64,000 nt of DNA, from assembly GCA_965603015.1 (NCBI GenBank), contig CBFDBJ010000006.1, positions 22,873 to 86,872 on the forward strand, given 5' to 3'. The notes beneath the pieces are model-generated. The model saw only the letters and a list, made by a program, of their open reading frames with translations, did no database searches and was not told the origin of the DNA. This DNA is from JAUWTJ01 sp965603015 (lineage in GTDB: Bacteria; Pseudomonadota; Alphaproteobacteria; M2410). Positions within the stretch are counted from its first letter, which is position 1, and each line of letters begins with the position of its first letter. Below, piece after piece: positions 42,850 to 51,069 of the stretch. A program made the translations under genes and the position numbers.

Positions 42850-42907
42850 GTCAGTGCTTGCGCAGCCAATTGCCAGTGCTTGCGCAGCCCATTGTCAGTG
42901 CTTGCGG
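42850..42907. repeat. 22 bp tandem repeat across the 3' end of the FabH-like gene
   Basis: GTCAGTGCTTGCGCAGCCAATT (42850-42871; given here as 22 bases split GTCAGTGCTTG / CGCAGCCAATT), a second copy at 42872-42893 with two changes, and a partial third (42894-42907). The third unit contains the stop and last three codons (RKH) of the FabH-like gene on the minus strand, so copies 1 and 2 are duplicates of the gene's own end placed after its stop, between two convergent genes. Confidence 0.8.
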
Positions 42908-44016
42908 AGTATGACCGAGCCTGCCGAATAGCCCGCACCGAACGAGCACATAAGGCCGAGGCTGCCGGACGGCAGGTCTCGCGAATGCTTGTGGAAGGCG
43001 ATTACCGACCCGGCTGATGAGGTGTTGGCGTATTCATCTAGAATGGTCGGGGTCGATTCTGCGTCGATCGAGCGGCCAAGCACCTTGCGGGCAATCATTT
43101 CATTCATATTGATGTTGGCCTGATGCAGCCAGATGCGTTTGGCGTCCTGCGGGTCGAGGTCGAGCTCACCCATGTGGGTCTGAATGAGCTCCGAGACCAT
43201 TGGAATGACTTCCTTGAAGACCTTGCGGCCCTGCTGCACGAAAAGCTTGTCTGCAATCAAGGTATCCTCGGGCGCAGTGCGATTGAGGAAGCCGAAATTA
43301 TTACGAATATTATTGGAGAATTGTGTGATCAGCTTTGTCCCCAGAATATCCCAGCGCTCGTCCTGATCCGCATCCTCGGCATTTTCAAGCAGGATCGCAG
43401 TGGCAACGTCGCCGAAAATGAAGTGGCTGTCGCGGTCCCGGAAGTTGAGATGACCCGAACAGATCTCCGGGTTGACAATCAGTATGCGTCGCGCGGATCC
43501 CGCCCGGATCATGTCAGCCCCGGCCTGTATCGCAAAGGTGGCCGAGGAACACGCAACGTTCATATCAAAGCCGAAGCCTGACGCGCCAAGCGCCAGCTGC
43601 ACCTCGACGGCGATGGCCGGATAGGCGCGCTGCATATTGGAAGCGCCGCACAAGATGCCATCTATGTCCGCCCCTGTACGTCCCGCATTCGCCAGCGCCT
43701 CTTTTGCCGCCGCGACGGCAATTTCTGCAAGCACCGAGAGTTCATCATCGGCTCTCGCAGGGATGTTGGGACACATGCGTGTGGGATCAAGGATACCTTC
43801 CTTGTCCATTACGAAACGACTCTTGACCCCCGAAGCCTTTTCAATGAACGCAGCATTCGACTTTTCCAGTGGTTCGACATCGCCCGCCGCTATTGCCTCG
43901 GCGTTCTCGTCGTTGAAGAGATCGACATAGGCATTGAAGGCCGTAACCAGCTCTTCATTGCTGATGGAATGGGGCGGCGTGAACAGGCCGGTTCCGCTGA
44001 TGACAACGTTTTGCAA
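42895..44016 (-). CDS. FabH-like 3-oxoacyl-ACP synthase III (long form)
   Basis: Thiolase-fold condensing enzyme. The triad is Cys156 (DMNVACSSATFAI), His298 (WLHQANINMNEMI) and Asn331 (DEYANTSSAGS). At 373 aa it is longer than FabH proper, with an inserted segment (about 25-65) like the Pseudomonas PA3286-type enzymes that take medium-chain acyl-CoA into fatty acid synthesis; that function here is inference. The start is TTG 44016 with GGG about ten bases upstream; no ATG is available near it. It is read toward the universal stress gene, with the 22 bp repeat between the two stops. Confidence 0.88.
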   Translation of the reverse strand: MQNVVISGTGLFTPPHSISNEELVTAFNAYVDLFNDENAEAIAAGDVEPLEKSNAAFIEKASGVKSRFVMDKEGILDPTRMCPNIPARADDELSVLAEIAVAAAKEALANAGRTGADIDGILCGASNMQRAYPAIAVEVQLALGASGFGFDMNVACSSATFAIQAGADMIRAGSARRILIVNPEICSGHLNFRDRDSHFIFGDVATAILLENAEDADQDERWDILGTKLITQFSNNIRNNFGFLNRTAPEDTLIADKLFVQQGRKVFKEVIPMVSELIQTHMGELDLDPQDAKRIWLHQANINMNEMIARKVLGRSIDAESTPTILDEYANTSSAGSVIAFHKHSRDLPSGSLGLMCSFGAGYSAGSVILRKH

Positions 44017-44132
44017 GGTAGATTTCCCTCTGAAAGTACATGTTCGGCCCCGGGGACCGATTTTCGGGGGAGTTTAGGCGAGTTTTCGTTTCCGTCCAAG
44101 CCAAAGAATAGGAGATCGCGAAGATCTTCGGA

Positions 44133-44726
44133 TCACCGGGCGAGCCGGGCCACCGCCTTTTGCCTCGGGCAGTCATCGACATGGTCATTGACCATCCCGA
44201 CCGCCTGCATGAAGGCATAGACGATGGTTGGACCACAAAATTTGAACCCGCGTGCCTTCAGGTCTTTCGACAGGGCTTTGGATAGCTCCGTTTGAGCCGG
44301 AACATCTTTCATGGTGGCGCAGCGGTTCTGCAGCGGCTTGCCGTCGACGAAGTCCCACAGATAGTTGGAGAATCCGTTCTCTTCTTCCATGATCTGCGTC
44401 CAGGCCCTGGCATTACCGATGGTTGCCTCGATCTTGCCGCGATGGCGGATGATGCCCTCGTTCTGCAGCAGCTTTTCCACTTTGGCATCCTTGTAGCGCA
44501 CGATTTTATCAGGCTCAAATCCATCAAAGGCCTTGCGGAAATTATCACGCTTTCTGAGGATCGTGATCCATGAAAGCCCTGCCTGAAACCCGTCCAGCAT
44601 CAGCTTTTCAAACAGCGCCCGGTCATCATATTCCGGAACCCCCCATTCCTCATCGTGATAGGCCAGATAGAACGGGTCCGTTCCCGGCCAGGTGCAGCCG
44701 GAATGTTTGTCTGTTGATTTTGTCAC
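44133..44726 (-). CDS. tag: DNA-3-methyladenine glycosylase I
   Basis: Removes 3-methyladenine from alkylated DNA. Signature CTWPGTDPFYLAYHDEEWG with zinc ligands Cys11 and His24, the catalytic pocket EKLMLDGFQAGLSWITILRKRDNFRKAF, and the C-terminal zinc pair in DHVDDCP (His-x3-Cys). 197 aa is normal. Start GTG 44726 has GGAAAG upstream. Gene order on this strand is VOC protein, tag, FabH-like gene, but gaps of 30 and 116 bp make only the first pair a likely operon. Confidence 0.95.
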   Translation of the reverse strand: MTKSTDKHSGCTWPGTDPFYLAYHDEEWGVPEYDDRALFEKLMLDGFQAGLSWITILRKRDNFRKAFDGFEPDKIVRYKDAKVEKLLQNEGIIRHRGKIEATIGNARAWTQIMEEENGFSNYLWDFVDGKPLQNRCATMKDVPAQTELSKALSKDLKARGFKFCGPTIVYAFMQAVGMVNDHVDDCPRQKAVARLAR

Positions 44727-44756
44727 GATACGGTCTTTCCGGTCAGAATTGGCAAG

Positions 44757-45137
44757 TCAGCTCTCGGCATAACACACGGCCTCAATCTTGTTACCGCTTC
44801 CATCCCTGAAAAAGGCCGCATAATAGGTCGGCGTATATTCAGGTCTGGGACCGGGCGCTCCGGCATCTTCCGCGCCGCCCTTGATTGCGGCATCATAAAA
44901 ATCATGCACCGCCTGGCGCGTTGCAGCCTTGAAGCAAATGTGTGTGCCGTTGCCGCTGCTGGCCGGTTTTTGATCATCGGGCTTCTGGACCCAGAAAGAG
45001 GGATGATCGGTACCATAGGCCAACGCCGCATCACCATGTTCAAAAACCACTTTCAGGCCAAGCGCGCCCAGGGCCCCGTCATAAATCGCCCGCGCCTTGC
45101 CGGGGTCATCAACCCCCACCGATACATGATCAAACAT
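44757..45137 (-). CDS. VOC (glyoxalase/dioxygenase fold) family protein
   Basis: About 126 residues of the vicinal-oxygen-chelate fold: FDHVSVGVDDPGKARAIYDGALGALGL, HICFKAATRQAVHDFYDAAIKGG, YAAFFRDGSGNKIEAVCY, with the His and Glu metal ligands in the usual strands. ATG 45137 is six bases past AAGGAG; ATG 45140 is only three bases past it. Substrate unknown; members include glyoxalase-like and resistance proteins. tag lies 30 bp downstream on the same strand. Confidence 0.87.
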   Translation of the reverse strand: MFDHVSVGVDDPGKARAIYDGALGALGLKVVFEHGDAALAYGTDHPSFWVQKPDDQKPASSGNGTHICFKAATRQAVHDFYDAAIKGGAEDAGAPGPRPEYTPTYYAAFFRDGSGNKIEAVCYAES

Positions 45138-45209
45138 CATCGTCTCCTTGCCAAAAGCGTTGTAGCGAAGTTTATCAGTCGGTCGGAACAAAGCAAGAAC
45201 AATTAGGGG

Positions 45210-46121
45210 TCATTCCGCGGTGCAGCTTGATTGTGCCCAGTCGGTCACTTTGCGTGTGAGGGCAATGCGGTTCCACGAGAAGGAATGGTCGCCGTCCATC
45301 AGGACGACCCGCAGGGCCGGCCATTCGAGGGCCTGATAGGCGATGGTGAGCGGCGTGTGGAAAATCGCATTTGGCAGGACCGTGTCGCTCGAGGCGCCGA
45401 CAAGCAAGAGAGGGCGCGGCGCAAGTCGTGGTGCCAGGGTGATTGCGTTGAGTTCGGGGTGGGACAGCAGCTCTGCCACCAGGATTTCGCCGCTGACGCC
45501 GTTAACCGGACCAAGCCTGCCGCTTTCCTCTTCAAGCGCCGCGCGGTATTCCGGGTCGCTGCGCGCCGCTTCCGCCATGACACCCATATTGGCTGGCGCA
45601 AGGGCGATGATACACGATAGCGCCTGATCGATTGCGCCTGCCTCGAGCGCCAGGAAGCCGCCCAGCGCATGACCGACCAGTCCAATGCGGGACGTGTCAA
45701 TGCGGGTTGCGGACGGGTTTTTGGGATCGCGCAGGAACCGGACGGCGGCGGCAACATCATCGCGTGCGTTGAGAATGGAGAAAATGCCTTCGGAACCCCA
45801 GGAGCCGCGGTAGTGGAAGGTCAGAATGTTGAAACCTGCCCGGCGCAGCGCCTGCGCCAGATCGAGGTTTAGCTCATATCCCGGAAAACCGTGCAGAAGG
45901 ATCAGGGTCGGGTGGGGGCCCTTGCCATGCGCCAGATAGAGCAGCCCGTACATTGACGCCTCGTCACTGGCTATTGCAATCTCGATGGATGAGGGCGGAA
46001 ACTGACGATCCACGACGACGACGTCTTCAGTAACAGGGTCAAAACCCGGTTCTGCAGCAAGAGCTGAGGCTGAAAATGTTGCAAAGGCAAGGGCAACGAA
46101 AAGGGCTCTGGTCAGGATCAC
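45210..46121 (-). CDS. Exported alpha/beta hydrolase-fold protein with Ala in place of the nucleophile Ser
   Basis: A secreted or periplasmic alpha/beta hydrolase-like protein: signal VILTRALFVALAFATF...ALA, oxyanion strand LILLHGFPGYEL, FHYRGSWGSEG, the nucleophile elbow, a cap and C-terminal DGDHSFSW with the His. The elbow is LVGHALGGFLAL, so the catalytic Ser of G-x-S-x-G is Ala152 (codon GCG at 45668-45666, minus strand), one base from TCG. The enzyme should therefore be inactive as a serine hydrolase. Start is uncertain: GTG 46121 gives a clean signal peptide but a weak ribosome site; TTG 46205 overlaps the neighbour's stop. Both neighbours point the same way. Confidence 0.8.
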   Translation of the reverse strand: MILTRALFVALAFATFSASALAAEPGFDPVTEDVVVVDRQFPPSSIEIAIASDEASMYGLLYLAHGKGPHPTLILLHGFPGYELNLDLAQALRRAGFNILTFHYRGSWGSEGIFSILNARDDVAAAVRFLRDPKNPSATRIDTSRIGLVGHALGGFLALEAGAIDQALSCIIALAPANMGVMAEAARSDPEYRAALEEESGRLGPVNGVSGEILVAELLSHPELNAITLAPRLAPRPLLLVGASSDTVLPNAIFHTPLTIAYQALEWPALRVVLMDGDHSFSWNRIALTRKVTDWAQSSCTAE

Positions 46122-46201
46122 GGAAGGGTGACTTTCTGTTTTTGGCAGGCCCGGGCTGTGGACCTGTTGTCGCCCACCATACCTCGTAACCTCATGAGAG
46201 T

Positions 46202-46540
46202 TCAAGCAAGCCGTCCCATCAATTCGCTGTGGATCTCAAGAGACACGAGCCAGACGCCGGACAAGAGCACCAGATAGCGCAGGTGGGCAGTCCGGACGTA
46301 GAAAGATAGCAGAAGCAGAACAACCAGCGTCTCGAATATGAACGGCCATGGGGAGAAGAAATGAATAAAGTCTGTACTGATGATCGGCCCGCACAGAAAG
46401 AACAGGACACCCACGACACGGTCGGGCAGAACACCGCGCAGGGTCTCCCAGACTGCGTCACCGGCCAGGGCGTAGAATCCCGCAACGGCAAAATAAATCA
46501 CCGTCCATCGCCAAAACAGTTTGTTTCCTGATGCCGTCAT
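46202..46540 (-). CDS. Small membrane protein of unknown function
   Basis: 112 residues with three hydrophobic helices (WTVIYFAVAGFYALAG, VVGVLFFLCGPII, FIFETLVVLLLLSFY and YLVLLSGVWLVSL). No family recognised; a DoxX-like or small permease-like protein is possible. It lies directly upstream of the serine-less hydrolase gene on the same strand, and their frames touch at TTGA (46202-46205), suggesting joint expression. Start ATG 46540. Confidence 0.6.
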   Translation of the reverse strand: MTASGNKLFWRWTVIYFAVAGFYALAGDAVWETLRGVLPDRVVGVLFFLCGPIISTDFIHFFSPWPFIFETLVVLLLLSFYVRTAHLRYLVLLSGVWLVSLEIHSELMGRLA

Positions 46541-46664
46541 TGTTTGACCCGAAAGCAGTCCTCGCGTGAGAGATATGCGGCAACCGCAAGCAGCGACTGT
46601 CAGGCAGGATCATGGCCGTCAATTGTGGCCAGATGTGGCCTGACAGGGCTCACAAAAGATTAAC

Positions 46665-46698
46665 CTTGTAATTAATCAACTGATTGATTAATTACAAG
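46665..46698. promoter_or_regulatory. 34 bp perfect palindrome upstream of the TetR-exporter operon
   Basis: CTTGTAATTAATCA (46665-46678), spacer ACTGAT, TGATTAATTACAAG (46685-46698): 14-base perfect arms. It ends 13 bp before the TetR start codon, a typical place for an autoregulatory TetR operator, and is AT-rich within a GC-rich genome. No intrinsic-terminator T-run. Confidence 0.75.
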
Positions 46699-46711
46699 AA
46701 CGGGAGTTTTT

Positions 46712-47422
46712 GTGGAAGATCGAGATATGGCCGCAAAGAAGAAGGACGGCGAGGCGGGGCAGCTACCGCGCAAGCCCGGTCGCCCGAAAAAAGATGCCGC
46801 TGACCCGGATCTCAGGCGTGCGCTGCTGACCCAGGCGGAGCAGATGTTTGCCGCGCAGGGGTATGACGGTGTCTCACTGCGGCGTCTGGCCGATGCCGCC
46901 GGTCTTACGCCAGCCATGATCCACTACTATTTCAAGAACAAGGACGGCCTTTTCAGCGCCATGCTGGAGGACCTGACCGGGCGCCTTCTGGCGCAGATTG
47001 AGGCGGCGGCGGCTGAGGGCGTTGGTCAGGATCCGTTCAGGGCGCTGATGGACATAGCCAGCCGCACAATCCTGGCGGAACCCTGGGCCGTCACTCTTAT
47101 TGTGCGAGAGGTGCTGTTGCAGCCGGGGCCGCTGCGGGACCAGTTCATTGAAACCTATGCTGCCAGGGTGCTTGCCCTCCTCACCGCCGTCATCACCGAT
47201 GGCAAGCAGAAGGGCGAGATCAAGTCAGACATCGACGAAGGGTTTGCCGCCATATCGCTGCTTGGTCTGACGGCTTTTCCATTTATCGCCCGAGGTGTCG
47301 TAGAGGATATTCTTGATCTCGATTATTCTGAACAGATGCGCAAGGACTACGTGGACCATGCAGCAAAACTTTTCCATCAGGGCATCGATGGTCCCAAAGC
47401 GAAGGTCCCAAAGCAAAGGTAA
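46712..47422 (+). CDS. TetR-family transcriptional regulator of the exporter operon
   Basis: 236 aa. The N-terminal HTH is ALLTQAEQMFAAQGYDGVSLRRLADAAGLTPAMIHYYFKNKDGLFSAML in continuous order, the TetR signature. A CecR/YbiH-like C-terminal ligand domain follows (RALMDIASRTILAEPW, QFIETYAARVLALL). It leads a tight run with a HlyD-type protein and ABC genes, the same layout as the Escherichia coli CecR (YbiH)-YbhGFSR system. Start GTG 46712; ATG 46727 is an alternative. The 34 bp palindrome in front is its likely operator. Confidence 0.9.
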   Translation: MEDRDMAAKKKDGEAGQLPRKPGRPKKDAADPDLRRALLTQAEQMFAAQGYDGVSLRRLADAAGLTPAMIHYYFKNKDGLFSAMLEDLTGRLLAQIEAAAAEGVGQDPFRALMDIASRTILAEPWAVTLIVREVLLQPGPLRDQFIETYAARVLALLTAVITDGKQKGEIKSDIDEGFAAISLLGLTAFPFIARGVVEDILDLDYSEQMRKDYVDHAAKLFHQGIDGPKAKVPKQR

Positions 47423-47426
47423 TGAA

Positions 47427-48401
47427 ATGAAACATGTGATGAAGGTCCTGTTGACTGGTTTGTTCATTGTCTTGCTCGGTGCATGCGGCGAGGGGCGCAA
47501 TGATGGCCTCGCCGTTGGAACCCTGGAACGCAACCGGATTGAACTGGCCAGTGAGGCCTTTGAGCCTGTCGCCCAAATCCTTGTGCGAGAGGGAGATAAG
47601 GTCAGTGCGGGCGATGTGCTGCTGCGTCTTGATCCCGAGAGGGCAAACATCCGTCTCGCGGCCACCATGGCCGAACGCGATGTGGCCGCAGCCTTTGTCG
47701 CCGAGCTTGAAAAGGGCCCGCGCGGTGAACGGATCGTTGCCGCAAGGGCTGCCCTGGCGGGAGCCGAGGAGGCCGTGAGCGAGACAAGACGCGCGCGGGA
47801 CAGAGCCGATGCACTGCTCAAGGACAAGATCATTTCGCAGGCCCGCCGGGACGCTGCGAGTTTGCAGTACGCACAGGCGCGCGCCGCCAGAGATTCCGCA
47901 AAGGCTCAGCTTGAAGAACTGGAAGAAGGCACCCGTAGCGAACAGCTCGATCAGGCAAGAGCCGCCCTGCTGCGCGCCGATCTTGGTGTGCAGGAAGCGC
48001 AGTTGCATCTGGCACGCCACGAAGTGCGCGCCCCTGTTGCGGGTATCGTTGAAGCTTTGCCCTGGGAAGTCGGCGAACGGCCAGCCATTGGCAGAAGCGT
48101 TGCGGTGATGTTAGCAGACGGCGCCCCTTATGCCCGCATCTATGTGCCCGAAGCTGTTCGGGCGATCCTGACCGCTGGCGCTATTGCGCAGATCGAGGTC
48201 ACCGGCATCGATGATACTTTCACCGGCCATTTGCGTTACATCTCGTCGGATGCTGTCTTTACGCCGTTCTTCGCGCTGACCGAACATGATCGCGGCAAGC
48301 TGAGCTATCTCGCAGAAGTCGATCTTGAGGAGCCAAAGGCGCAAGGCCTGCCGACGGGCTTGCCGGTTGAAGTGCGGTTCCCTGAGGAGGTGGCGAAGTG
48401 A
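47427..48401 (+). CDS. HlyD-family periplasmic adaptor lipoprotein
   Basis: Membrane-fusion subunit of an ABC-type exporter, YbhG-like. ATG 47427 follows AAAGG; the signal ends in lipobox LGAC. After a first lipoyl half (PVAQILVREGDKVSAGDVLLRLDP) comes a long coiled hairpin (KGPRGERIVAARAALAGAEEAVSETRRARDRADALLKDKIISQARRDAASL in short runs) and the second half (HEVRAPVAGIVEALPWEVGER), then barrel strands. 325 aa. It starts 5 bp after the TetR stop and overlaps the ABC gene by GTGA. Confidence 0.92.
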   Translation: MKHVMKVLLTGLFIVLLGACGEGRNDGLAVGTLERNRIELASEAFEPVAQILVREGDKVSAGDVLLRLDPERANIRLAATMAERDVAAAFVAELEKGPRGERIVAARAALAGAEEAVSETRRARDRADALLKDKIISQARRDAASLQYAQARAARDSAKAQLEELEEGTRSEQLDQARAALLRADLGVQEAQLHLARHEVRAPVAGIVEALPWEVGERPAIGRSVAVMLADGAPYARIYVPEAVRAILTAGAIAQIEVTGIDDTFTGHLRYISSDAVFTPFFALTEHDRGKLSYLAEVDLEEPKAQGLPTGLPVEVRFPEEVAK

Positions 48402-49375
48402 CCCCGAAAGCAAGTGATGACATTGCCATCAGGACCGAGGCGTTGTCGCGCTACTTTGGCGCTGTGAAGGCAGTCGATGGCGTCACTCTCGAAATTCCCA
48501 AGGCTCGCATTTACGGCTTTCTCGGGCCAAACGGGTCTGGCAAGACAACCATGATCCGTACCCTGTGCGGTCTCCTGACGCCGACCAGTGGCAGCGCCGA
48601 GGTGCTTGGGCTTAAAATCCCTGATGATGCCGAAGCGCTCAGGCAGCGTATCGGCTATATGACCCAGAAGTTCTCACTTTACGATGATCTCACGGTACTT
48701 GAGAATATGCGGTTCTTTGGCGAGGTCTTTGATATGGAACCGGCCCGCATCGACGCGCGCATCGCTGTGCTGCTGGAGGACTACGATCTTGAAGCCCTGA
48801 AAGACCGTCAGGCGCGCGCCATGAGCGGCGGTCAGCGCCAGCGCCTGGCCCTCGCCGTGGCCACGCTGCACGAGCCGGAGCTTCTCTTCCTCGATGAGCC
48901 CACCAGCGCCGTTGACCCGGAGAACCGCCGCGACTTCTGGGAAGCGCTGTTCGCGCTGGTCGAACGCGGCACGACGATCCTCGTTTCAACCCACTATATG
49001 GATGAAGCCGAGCGCTGCCATGGCCTCGCCATCCTCGACAAGGGCACGCTTGTGGCCGTCGGGACCCCCGATGCCCTGATGGATGATATCAAGGCGCAAG
49101 TCCTCACCGTTGAAACGGCAGAGCCTGCCGAGGCCAAACGGGCACTGCAGGACCTGCCCGGCGTCATCTCCATTGCTCAGCTGGGACAGCGGCTTCACGT
49201 TCTCCTCGACCCGCAAACCGAAGACCCCGTAAGGCACGTCGAAGAGGCCCTCGCATCAAAGTCCGTTACTGCGCAGGTCACGCAGGTGCGCGCCAGCATT
49301 GAGGATGTCTTCGTCATGGCGACACGCGGCAAGACACGGCGCGAGAGGGTGCTGGCGACAGGGGCGGCGAAATGA
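48398..49375 (+). CDS. ABC transporter ATP-binding protein (YbhF-like)
   Basis: ATPase of the exporter. Walker A GPNGSGKT near residues 43-50, signature MSGGQRQRLALA (Met replaces the usual Leu), Walker B LLFLDEPTSAVDP, switch His in ILVSTHYMDEAERC. A single ATPase domain of 325 aa, unlike the double one of YbhF. Start GTG 48398 overlaps the adaptor's stop (GTGA) and the stop overlaps the permease start (ATGA), so all three are coupled. Confidence 0.95.
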   Translation: MTPKASDDIAIRTEALSRYFGAVKAVDGVTLEIPKARIYGFLGPNGSGKTTMIRTLCGLLTPTSGSAEVLGLKIPDDAEALRQRIGYMTQKFSLYDDLTVLENMRFFGEVFDMEPARIDARIAVLLEDYDLEALKDRQARAMSGGQRQRLALAVATLHEPELLFLDEPTSAVDPENRRDFWEALFALVERGTTILVSTHYMDEAERCHGLAILDKGTLVAVGTPDALMDDIKAQVLTVETAEPAEAKRALQDLPGVISIAQLGQRLHVLLDPQTEDPVRHVEEALASKSVTAQVTQVRASIEDVFVMATRGKTRRERVLATGAAK

Positions 49376-50478
49376 AATCCTGGAGGCGCACCAAAGCCAT
49401 TGCCGTGAAGGAGGTCCTGCAGCTTTCTCGTGATCGCCTGACGTTTGGCATGATCATCGGAATTCCGATCATTCAGCTCCTGCTCTTCGGGTTTGCGATC
49501 AACCAGGACGTCAGGCATATTTCAGCTGGCGTCGCTGATCTGGCTGGCACGTCGGCCTCGCGCTCTCTTGTCTCTGCCGTCGAAGCAACCCAGGTGCTTG
49601 ATGTCAACGTTCATGTTCGCTCAGGTGAGGAACTGGAAGATCTCCTCCGTGTGGGGCGCATTTCTGTCGGCATCTATATACCGCCGGACTTTGAAAGACG
49701 GATCACGCGCGGCGACCGGACAGCGGCCGATCTGCTGGTCGATGCTTCAGATCCTGTCATCCTCGGTCAGGTCCAGGCCTTGCGACTGATGCCGTTCAAC
49801 CTGCGAAAGACGCCCGGTCTGGATTTCACAAAAGCGCCCGGACCCTTTGAAATTCGGGCTTTTTATAACCCCGAGCGGCGCACTGAAGTCCAGATTGTGC
49901 CCGGGCTTATCGGCGTTATCCTGACACTCACCATGGTGCTGTTCACAGCCATCGCCATTGTGCGCGAGCGCGAGCTGGGCAATATGGAAATGCTGATCAC
50001 GACACCGGTTCGCTCTCATGAGCTGATGATTGGTAAAATCCTGCCCTATATCGTAATCGGTCTCATTCAGGTCGCGATCATTCTTGGCCTGGGCTATACG
50101 GTTTTTCGCGTTCCAATCGTCGGGACCCTCAGCGACATCTTTCTCGGGTCCATGTTATTCATCTGTGCCTCGCTGACGCTGGGCTTGCTCATCTCGAGTT
50201 TTGCAAAGAGCCAGTTTCAGGCCTTCCAGCTGACGCTGTTCATCTTCCTGCCATCGATCTTGTTGTCCGGGTTCATGTTCCCCTTCGATGGCATGCCGCG
50301 CTGGGCCCAGGTGGTTGCCGAAGTCCTCCCACTCACCCATTTCCTGCGCATCATCCGCGGCGTCATCCTGCGCGGCGCAACTCTGATAGAGATGTGGCCC
50401 GAAGTGCTGGCCCTCATCGCTTTCTTCATCGTGACGATGACGATCGCGGTTCTGCGGTTCACCAAGCGGTTGGACTAG
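49372..50478 (+). CDS. ABC-2 type permease (YbhS/YbhR-like)
   Basis: 368 aa permease: one N-terminal helix (LTFGMIIGIPIIQLLLFGFAI), a large periplasmic loop to about residue 170, then five more helices (PGLIGVILTLTMVLFTAIAIV, YIVIGLIQVAIILGLGY, MLFICASLTLGLLIS, TLFIFLPSILLSGFMFPF, VLALIAFFIVTMTIAVL). This is the ABC2_membrane_3 layout seen in YbhS/YbhR. Only one permease gene is present, so it would act as a homodimer. Substrates of homologues include cations and drugs; none can be named here. Its stop overlaps the convergent gene by 4 bp. Confidence 0.93.
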   Translation: MKSWRRTKAIAVKEVLQLSRDRLTFGMIIGIPIIQLLLFGFAINQDVRHISAGVADLAGTSASRSLVSAVEATQVLDVNVHVRSGEELEDLLRVGRISVGIYIPPDFERRITRGDRTAADLLVDASDPVILGQVQALRLMPFNLRKTPGLDFTKAPGPFEIRAFYNPERRTEVQIVPGLIGVILTLTMVLFTAIAIVRERELGNMEMLITTPVRSHELMIGKILPYIVIGLIQVAIILGLGYTVFRVPIVGTLSDIFLGSMLFICASLTLGLLISSFAKSQFQAFQLTLFIFLPSILLSGFMFPFDGMPRWAQVVAEVLPLTHFLRIIRGVILRGATLIEMWPEVLALIAFFIVTMTIAVLRFTKRLD

Positions 50479-51005
50479 GACAAATATCCCCGAAAATACA
50501 GGCCGCAGAGAACGAATAGCAGCAGCGCCAGAGAAACAGGTAGTGAAAAAGCCGAACCGGATTTTTTCGCACCTAGTTCTTTCAATTTTTCGACGAATTC
50601 GTCCTGCGCAAGATCATAATAACACCTTACAATATCCTTAGCCTCTTCTAGTCCACCGCGCGATTCCAAATCATAAGAAACCGTCCAGCTGTGGCGGTAT
50701 GGGCCGATCTCTCTAAACGCTTTGTGTTCGAACTTGCATAAGAAACACAAGGTGGAGATGATGGACAATTCCACGAAGTTATTATTGCCATCACGTTGAA
50801 ATCCGAACATACCATCGGCCAGCGATTGATCAGCATCATCATATTGATCTTTGTAGTTCTTGAACCGATCCTCGATAGTGCTGCAAGCTTCGCTAGCCGT
50901 CATGAGATTGCCAATGATGACCTTTTGCTTCAAGTTAAGGTAGTAGTGGTGTATTTCTGGCGCTAAGGCTTTCATTGTGCAGACTCGGGTTTGATTGAGC
51001 TTCAA
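50475..51005 (-). CDS. C-terminally membrane-anchored hypothetical protein
   Basis: 176 residues (or 166 from ATG 50975). A long soluble helical part with a Cys-rich stretch (LSIISTLCFLCKFEHKAF) and conserved-looking aromatic pairs (HHYYLNLKQ, CYYDLAQDEF), ending in a single C-terminal helix SLPVSLALLLFVLCGLYF, so a tail-anchored layout. I recognise no family. Base composition is more AT-rich than the flanking genes. It is convergent with the permease and read in the same direction as the acyl-CoA synthetase upstream of it. Confidence 0.6.
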   Translation of the reverse strand: MKLNQTRVCTMKALAPEIHHYYLNLKQKVIIGNLMTASEACSTIEDRFKNYKDQYDDADQSLADGMFGFQRDGNNNFVELSIISTLCFLCKFEHKAFREIGPYRHSWTVSYDLESRGGLEEAKDIVRCYYDLAQDEFVEKLKELGAKKSGSAFSLPVSLALLLFVLCGLYFRGYLS

Positions 51006-51069
51006 AGATATGAGGAATACTGATCGAGAGAGGTGAAAAAGCGCTCATACTGGTATTGGCGTTGACCGC

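Noticed and set aside
44119..44130. Palindrome CGAAGATCTTCG after tag
   Set aside because: A lone 12-base palindrome without T-run or repeat elsewhere; may be chance.
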